A stretch of 64,000 bases of DNA, taken from Zhengitettix transpicula. Lineage: Eukaryota > Arthropoda > Insecta > Orthoptera > Tetrigidae. The notes beneath the pieces are model-generated. The model had not been told where the DNA came from, did no database searches, and worked only from the letters and a program-made list of their open reading frames with translations. The stretch spans positions 131,075,032 through 131,139,031 of the forward strand of contig CM073591.1 of the NCBI GenBank assembly GCA_037074705.1, in the 5' to 3' direction. A program made the translations under genes and the position numbers. Below, piece after piece: positions 56,841-64,000 of this stretch; the first letter of the stretch is position 1, and each line of letters starts with the position of its first letter.

Positions 56841-57174
56841 CACATTAAGTCTGGACCCACAACTTGTGGATAGGAAGAGTCTCGTTATTCGGGACAAAGC
56901 AGTTTGTGTATATCACAGCAAGGAGAGAGATTTCAGAAGAGATTCCAACATTCTATGACTCGATGTCATATAATAGTAGTAGACAACAAAAGTTTTCCCA
57001 TTGAATTATAAAAATAGGCCCGTTTCACTATCACATGTAATGAAGTCTTAATAATAACGAGAATAAGAATTTTAAAACGGCACATATTACGTAGCGTAAT
57101 TACGCATGAAAGAAAGTTTCAGATTTTAACTCCGGAGCTGAGGAGTGTAACTAATCGATACACTTTAATCAGAA

Positions 57175-58060
57175 ATTATCTGAGTGCCCGAAGTTACGCA
57201 GGTTGTCATAATTAAACTCAGTGGCACCCATATCCCCGGATTCGACCTCAATCTCGGTTGTTTTCGCGTTACCCTCCACCCCATCCCAAACATATCTGGA
57301 GAAACGCTATATATTTCGCAGAACCCGAAATTTTTTTTAACATGTTTGAACATTTTCACTCCCGTACACCTCCGCCCCTGGTGGATAAACGGCAACTGGA
57401 ATGTCATATGACATACATAACTCCGGATTCGACTCCAATCTCGGTTGTTTTCGCGTTATTTTGTGTAATGCCCTCCACCTTCCTAAGGGTGTTGTCCTAC
57501 AACACACAGAGTAGTAGAAATTATACATAAACAATATCAGGAGAAACACATGAAACTCATTGTACCCGAAAAATAATTATTCGAATTCAAATATCGACCG
57601 TTGATCATATTTGAAAATTTCCACCCCCTCCACCCAACCTCTGGGGGTTAAACGGCAAGTTAAATGTCATAATTAAAGTCAGTGATATCCATAACTCTGG
57701 ATTTGAATCCAAACTCAGTTTTTTTCGCCTTTATTTTTTTTTGTAACCCTTCTCCCCACCCCCGTCACTAATGCTGCTTTCAACCAATGTCGAAAGAGGT
57801 TGAATCTATACACAAACAACATCGTAACAAACACTATAAATCTCATTGACCCCGTAAAATATTTATCGGCCATTTTAACATGTTTGAAAGTGGCCGTCCC
57901 CGTCCACCTGGGGTGGTAGACGTGTCTTATCCGCACAGAGTTTGCTTCTGGTTCGAAAGGAACACGTGTACGAAATTTGGCCATATTTTCTCCACGGGTG
58001 TACATTTGTATGCGGAACAAAATACACACACACACACACACACACGAAGTCAATTATATT
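57175..58060 (+). mobile_element. Family G modular repeat, copy 2
   Basis: It starts TTATCTGAGTGCCCGAAGTT (a decayed form of the family G start). Three or four modules follow, each with a CATAACTCCGGATTCGACTC-like word, TCGGTTGTTTTCGCGTTA and a run like CCCTCCACC. It ends in the ACGTGTACGAAATTTGGCC segment and a CA microsatellite in place of the TTCATTTTTATATAG end of copy 1. Frames at 57184-57411 and 57258-57530 (plus) and 57337-57549 (minus) are by-products. Confidence 0.6.
58024..58045. repeat. (CA)11 microsatellite
   Basis: A pure dinucleotide repeat at the right end of family G copy 2. Confidence 0.95.
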
Positions 58061-59763
58061 TATTAGATTCGTAATAGGAAATCACTTAACTTATCATCGT
58101 TCATAGGTAACTCTCCGTTGCCCGTTACGTGGCTGAAATTAGTCACTTTTGAAAGGTTACAATTTCAGAAATAGTTTTTAAATATTTCTTACTCGTTAAT
58201 AAGAAGTGATGGTGTGAACTTTCATGCTAAATTTTATGACTGGCAACAGTCCAGAAATTTACAACATAATTGTTTTATTTCCAAAATAATCGTTATAGCA
58301 ATAAATCAACCATTTTTCTATAACTTAGTTCTGAGATTAATAAAATTTTTAACAGAACAATAACATTCTTTTATTGGGGAAATTTTATTGTACGTCTTTT
58401 AATATCTTTGCACATAATGCTGTAAAGATTTATTCCGAGAAAATGTATACAATCCTCGTAAATATATAAGTGATCTAAGTAGAAAACTGTTCCTATTGTT
58501 GTGTCCCTCATGGTATTAGCCTATAAGTTAAGAAATTAATTAAACGTTATAAAATGACAAATTTCTAAACCTTTTAAAAAGTTAATTCGTCACATAATCG
58601 TAAAGTCTTAGTTTTGATTTTTTTTCAAGAATCAGAATAGATAAATGTGCTGAAAATCTCGTCGGTTCGACTTTCTAGACTTTAGTTTCTATTGGAATGT
58701 TGCTTGGAACTCTTGTCACAGAACGCTACACTTAATTTCCCTGTCGCGCGTGAAAACCACAGCTCGCAGCCACAGTCGAACCAGTGACCACAAAAACACA
58801 TAACACGTTTACTGGCCATTACTTTGTAGTACAATTGAAATTAACAACCTGCTTTAAGTTGTTCGTGCGCATGGCACCTGTTAATTAAAGACACCTGAAC
58901 TCGTGAATCTATAAGGTTAGCCGAACGACAAATCAAATAATGTTAGCGTTATTAATTGATAGCAAACAAATTTGACAGAGCAAAATTTCATGTGCACGTG
59001 TGTTGTATTTTATTTTTAATTATATGCAAGAAAGTATGCGTGCGCAAACATATAAAGGCCGTACGATTAAAAATAAAAATTGGCATTGTGAAAAAATTTA
59101 CCGGAAATTATTTTCTGTTTTTCTAATTAAATTCGGACAATAATAATACAGAAACCATATGATAATAGCTGGTCTCAATTGGACCACAAAATAGCTTGAT
59201 TTTGGAGTTCTAAAAATGAAGATTATAGTGAAAAACAGAAACAAAATTTAAATTTGTTTAGCAAAAATTCTGTTCTTTCAGACGAATATTTATCAAGATG
59301 GGAGGATTGACATGTATCTTACTAAAAGTATTACACAAGCAAATAATATCAATTTATGAACAAAAGAAATCAGTTAAATTGTAACAACGAACTGAGAATA
59401 AGATAAGAGGGATCTGAAGAGCGTGATGATATTACAATCCATAAAATAAAACTTGAAGCTCTTAAAATTTGTATTTGCACAAAGATGAAGAAGTAATTTT
59501 TATTTGTAATCGGCGGGTGATACAGTCTTAAAAACATGGAGAGATTCAATGAGAAAGGGTAATTACACAATGATTTATATATGGAGTAAATATCACACAG
59601 TTTTGTTTAGTTTGCACCCACGATTACTATATTGCTATATATTTATTATTGATCTGAACAGAGCTCAATGGTACATCTAATTTAAAAATCAACTAAAAAT
59701 AAAAATTTAACGAACACGCAATAAAAAACAGTAGAACCTCGTAGTAATTCTAACATTTACTTT
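58061..59763. other. A+T-rich DNA, no gene seen
   Basis: The short stretch 58640-58810 is more balanced in composition but has no long frame. A 66-codon minus frame at 59370-59570 is featureless. Confidence 0.6.
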
Positions 59764-59774
59764 AGTAGCAATTA

Positions 59775-61507
59775 TATCTTTCTTCTTCTTTTATTGGCAC
59801 TATAACTCAATGTGAGTTTTGGCCTTATTAACAATTTTCTTCCATTCCGCCCTCTCCTGTGTCAGTCTCCGCCATCCTCTTACTTTCATGGTTTGTATAT
59901 CCTTCTCGATGTCATCTAAGGGGTCTCCCCCTTTTCCCCCTCCCAATTGGCTCACAGTCCATAATCCTTCTAGCTGTTCTGCTTTCATCCATCCTAAGTG
60001 CGTGTCCCATCCAGGGCAACCTTCTGCTCTTGATAAACCTAGCAATGTCCTCGCTATTTATGATCTGCTCTAGTTCTCTGTTTGTTCTAATTCTCCATTC
60101 TCCATTCGTACCTACAGGTCCGTATATCCTTCTCAGTATCTTGCGTTCAAATATTCTGAGTAAGTGCTTATCATTATTATTAAGGGTCCACGTTTCACAA
60201 CCGTATATCAATACAGGTCTTATAAGTGTTTTGTAAATTTTTAACTTCAATTCCCTATTTCATTAATTTCCCATACTTGTAGTAAGTTCTGTAACTATTG
60301 ATGATACGTTCATTTATTTCACTTCCCACATTATTTTCACTGTTAAGTTTTCAGCCTAAATATGTGAAATCCTGTACTCGTTCAAAGGTTTAATCATTTA
60401 ATTTAATATTATTTGTACTAGATTCTTTCTTTGTAACCATCATATATTTAGTTTTCTTTTTATTAGTTATAAGCCCTCTTTCCTTAAGACAGTGATCTAT
60501 TGTGGCCATCGTTTGCTTTTTTCATCAATATTTCTAGAGATGATATCAATATCATCTGCATATGCATATATCTGGACCATTTTTGTTCCTATGTGTCCGG
60601 TTATATTAAGCCTCTGTAGAGCCATTTCAAGAGACAAATTAAAAGGAAGGTGGACAAGGCATCTCCTTGCCTTACTCCCTTTACTACTTCAAACGGTTTG
60701 GTTAGTTAGTTCACTGTCCACTCTCACAATTGCTCTGGATCCTTCCAGGGTAGCTCTGACCATTCTAACTAATTTGGATAGTATACCCAGGAGCAACATA
60801 TCTTTAAACATTTGTTCTCTGTTTAGACTATCAAAAGCTTGTTGAAGATCAATAAATAAATTACGTATATCAATATTATATTCACAAGCCTCTCCATTAA
60901 TTTGTCGTAGAGTATAAATGTGGTCAGTTGTAGACCGATTGGGTCTAAAAGCACTTTGATAGTCACCTATAATTTCTTCGGTATATTCCACCAACCTATT
61001 GAAAATTACCCCTGACAGAATTTTATAAGTGATATTTAGCAGGGTTATAGGTCTATAGTTAGAGCATAATAGTTTGTCCCCCTTTTTAAATATAGGCTGT
61101 ATAATACCAACAGTCCATTCTTCCGGGATCCTTTCTTCATTCCATAATTATAAAATTAATTTATAAATTTTCTCCCATAGTGCGTTTCCCCCAGTGCTGT
61201 AATTCGGTCAGAACCTGGAGCCTTGTTGTTTTTAAGGTTGTTAATCAAATACATTAGTTCTTTCATCTTAGGTTTTTCAATTTCAGGTTCGGCTGTATGA
61301 TAGTAATAAAAGTCTATCTTATTTACATCATCATTATTTAAAACATTTTTAAAATATTCCATCCATCTATTAATTATTTCTTGATGTTCAGTTAGTAGTC
61401 TCCCCTGATCATTCTTGCATGCACTTAATTTTGGTCTATATTCTTGGGAATTTTATTTTATTTTCCTATATAGTTTCCTAGTGTCATTTTTACTTTGTCT
61501 TTCTATA
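59775..61507 (-). mobile_element. RTE-like LINE, 5'-truncated, with 11-bp TSD
   Basis: The direct repeat AGTAGCAATTA lies at 59764-59774 and 61508-61518 and fixes both ends. On the minus strand the element starts just upstream of the reverse transcriptase domain and ends after the ORF stop with TGCCAATAAAAGAAGAAGAA, a simple-repeat tail typical of RTE elements. About 1.73 kb remain of an element that would be expected to be roughly 3 kb or more. The endonuclease domain is missing. Confidence 0.92.
59800..61450 (-). pseudogene. RTE-like reverse transcriptase remnant
   Basis: Readable blocks in N-to-C order: the linker MEYFKNVLNNDD (61362), then LKNNKAPGSDRI; FKKGDKLLCSNYRPITLLN; the RT segment GDYQSAFRPNRSTTDH (about 60960); motif A FIDLQQAFDS; motif B GVRQGD (about 60660); motif C YADD (60551-60562), catalytically intact; then the C-terminal tail with LIRPVLIYGCETWTLN, FERKILRRIYGP and GHALRMDE, ending in AKTHIEL and the stop at 59800-59802. 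Several frame changes and stops break it (for example near 61200, 60690, 60500 and 60260). Homology to RTE-clade proteins is clear, but this copy cannot make a full enzyme. Confidence 0.93.
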
Positions 61508-61518
61508 AGTAGCAATTA

Positions 61519-62569
61519 ATTTTACACAAATTGGGGATGATCCTTAAATTTCATAACGCTGATTTTAGAATACGTAAGGCACTGAAAATTAGATTCTGAA
61601 AAGGACCGTGAAAATAAAAATAAAAATTAATGGATACACACAAGAACCGTAATTTTAAAATTGAGTCTAATACCCTATTCTTTCTATTTATAACTGCAAA
61701 CTTTGTGCTATAATGAGGATAATTTTGAAATGATTAACTTGGAAAGAAGGCGATGATATAAATATATTAATTTAATAAAACACCTAAATTTATCAGAACT
61801 ATATTTCAATAAAAAAATTATAACATATTAATAAAATGAAAATTGCGAGGACCAAATCATTCCTTTTTGTAAAATATTTATTTAAATAGCCATAACCATA
61901 ATTTTGTACTGAAAAATGCAAATATTTTAGAGGAAGAATGAAAATAATATTCTACATTAATGATTGAAATGTTGTACATTATATCTAATAATTCGGCGAT
62001 GTTATAAATGATACTAATTTTTTTAACAGAATTTTATTCTTGATCAATTACCACAAAAATTTCCATTGTTAATTTTAAGTATGATCAACACCTCATCAGC
62101 ATTGAGTTAATAACTTTCATTCAGGCTTCAATGCGTTGATGAACCATTCACTTCTTTTCGAAGTTGTCTCCACAGACTTTTAATTTTGTATCGATATTTC
62201 AGGAAATAAATTTAATGCTGAATAAATGTTCATATTAAGACTTGTTAAAATTTTATATTTACTTCCGAAGAGGCTCCAGGAAGGAACGATACGCCATGAA
62301 AATAGTATTTTACTAATATGTTCCGAATTTGTATTTTATTAAAATATATTTCTGACAAAATCGGCTGATTTATTCATTTATTATTCAATTAAGTGAGACA
62401 AATATGACTATAAACACATTAGCAATTCATATAAATATTCAGTTCTAATATTATGAAGAGAAATATTTTATTAATGTATTATTTTAATAACACCATGTTT
62501 TATCAATCTCAATTAATGTAAATTTTGATTTTCTTGAAAATAATTTATTAGTAGTTTTCGACTCCTGAC
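61519..62569. other. A+T-rich DNA, no gene seen
   Basis: No frame above 60 codons and no repeat was recognised. Confidence 0.65.
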
Positions 62570-63190
62570 TCTCCACTTCGTGACCGGCACAACCCGAAGT
62601 GATACCATTTTGAATGACGTTCAGAACGGGTGGATGAAACTGGCCGAAAAAGTTGGCTGCAGGTGGGTGAGCAATGACAATTCTAGTCAGTTAGGTAGAA
62701 ATTGAGTTTTTCTCAGTTTGAGCGTGACACTGTCATTGCCTCGGCAGAAGTTATATGCACTGAGAGAAAGCATTTCATTTCGGGAAATTGTGTGGCAAAA
62801 CACGCGTACGGGGGGCAAGAAATGTCCTCCGTTCTTAGAAACGAGTATGAATCTCAGGAAGATTTGGAACATTTCGTGGAAAATATATGCAAGCGCGACA
62901 GTTAATTGTGAAGTTCAGAGCGATGATAAACCCCAAGAGATAATTGAGATAACTCATCAGAGTTCGTTAAAAGTTAAAAACGTTAGGAGACAAGTTGGGC
63001 GTATTATGCTGTTGACCCCTGACTATAATCCTGGGACTGGCTACCAGAGCATATCGTTTAATAATCAACCGTGGATTCATCAATCGTCTGCCCTCTCCAG
63101 GCATCCATGTTCGCATCCACAATTCACTCCATAGTTTGATTTGGGCCGTCAGTTTGGAAAATTACACCTAGCTTACCCAAGGTTGAACTT
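62570..63190 (+). other. Balanced-composition region with a 138-codon frame
   Basis: A plus frame (62718-63134, beginning with a non-ATG start; sequence SLPRQKLYALRESISF) and an overlapping frame (62702-62905) are open. No domain or repeat match was recognised. The region is less A+T-rich than its flanks. It could be an exon, an unrecognised transposon or chance. Confidence 0.3.
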
Positions 63191-64000
63191 CTGTCATTCT
63201 AGTGAGTCTCATTTCATTCGTAATTGTATATGTTTCGATTGTGATCTCACTCGGTGACTTGTTTGATTTGTTAATATAATTTATTTGCTTATCGAGTAAA
63301 TTTTCCTTTTTCAGTTTATTGTGTTAAATGTATTATTTTTCACTTTATAATATATTGTAGAAATAAAAGTAGACAATAAAAATTAAATGCCTTAAAGCCG
63401 ACGATTTCACTAGTACTGAAGCAACAAGAGCGTTACATAGACGGACAATTAGTGTGGTAGGTAATATAATAAACTGAATTACGCAAATTGATAAAAAAAT
63501 AAACCAACCCGAAATTGGGATATTTAAAGCAGTAAATTTATATGTAATAATGTTCTCAAAAAACTTCAATTCTTTTGAATTTGATACGATGAATTTTGTG
63601 TCACTGTGGAGTTAATTAAAATATGATATAGTGAAGGATAAAGAATTAAGGACAAATTATAATCGAAAGTGTCCAGTGTCAGAAGTATGTCGGAGCAAAG
63701 AATAATATAGTATTTCTGTAAGTCCTCGTAGAAGTCGTTAGCGCTCTACGAAACGAGAGGAAATATTCTTGAATTTCGAACACGAGTTACTTACGCGAAT
63801 TATACAGTAAAAACGAAAAAAGAAATCCGTGTTTGTCCGTAAGTCCGGTGTCGTAAACGGCTTGTGACGAGCCAAAAATATCTGAAAGTAGAACCGAAAT
63901 CAATGCTTTATAGACCCTGACGGTTGTAAGATCATTTAAATGTCGACAAACTTCATTATGGCATCAAGCTTAGTGTAAAAGTTGTAGAAAGCAATGGTGG
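63191..64000. other. A+T-rich DNA, no gene seen
   Basis: A 74-codon minus frame (63345-63569) is hydrophobic without a known family. Nothing else was seen. Confidence 0.6.

Noticed and set aside
58640..58810. Possible tRNA or exon (GTCGGTTCGAC segment)
   Set aside because: No matching A box or stem pairing, and no long frame.

Overview
The window looks like intergenic or intronic DNA from an arthropod nuclear genome, most likely an insect. It is strongly A+T-rich and has no operon-like gene order, no long open frames and no recognisable host gene. It carries a mariner transposon remnant, non-LTR retrotransposon fragments, tRNA-derived SINEs, LTR-like elements and A-tailed retroposons, most of them decayed. 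A polyneopteran such as a cockroach, termite or stick insect would fit, but that is a guess from the repeat style. No complete protein-coding, rRNA or tRNA gene was found. Almost all open frames are short chance frames or lie inside repeats.

Layout. Positions 1-10,000 are mostly unstructured A+T-rich DNA with a GC-rich block at 5.86-6.25 kb, one degraded SINE (7.34-7.51 kb) and several short motifs that resemble hammerhead-ribozyme cores. From 10.3 to 10.75 kb there is a nested inverted and direct repeat cluster. From 11.4 to 13.9 kb lie a SINE-like fragment and two copies of the main dispersed repeat, called family A here. At 14.34-16.41 kb two LTR-like elements with TG...CA ends sit on either side of a pure (AT)28 tract. 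A decayed, internally deleted mariner is at 20.9-21.95 kb. At 26.5-32.2 kb there are more family A copies and a well-bounded SINE with a 12-bp target duplication (28.05-28.2 kb). At 33.84-34.15 kb is the 3' end of a LINE whose tail is shared with the SINEs. It is followed at once by a second copy of one LTR-like element (34.17-35.16 kb). From 36 to 54 kb family A copies alternate with GC-rich islands (39.6-40.9, 48.1-48.4, 51.0-51.5 and 52.4-52.7 kb) that resemble conserved noncoding elements more than exons. At 53.1-58.1 kb two copies of a modular repeat flank a 3' fragment of an RTE-like LINE. A 5'-truncated RTE-like LINE with an 11-bp target duplication occupies 59.78-61.51 kb on the minus strand.

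How the parts relate. The clearest biology is transposon ecology. A SINE and a LINE share a 3' hairpin tail, which implies the SINE used that LINE's reverse transcriptase. LTR-like elements inserted repeatedly into AT microsatellites. Family A, about 540 bp with an A-rich 3' end and a 13-bp target duplication, occurs about 16 times in both orientations and makes up roughly 8-9 % of the window. Its RNA polymerase and helper element cannot be identified from the sequence. The GC-rich islands could be regulatory elements of a neighbouring gene outside the window, but this needs comparative data.

Limits. Boundaries were read by eye. Repeat-family names A to H are local labels. Copy numbers outside this window, divergence values and database matches were not computed.
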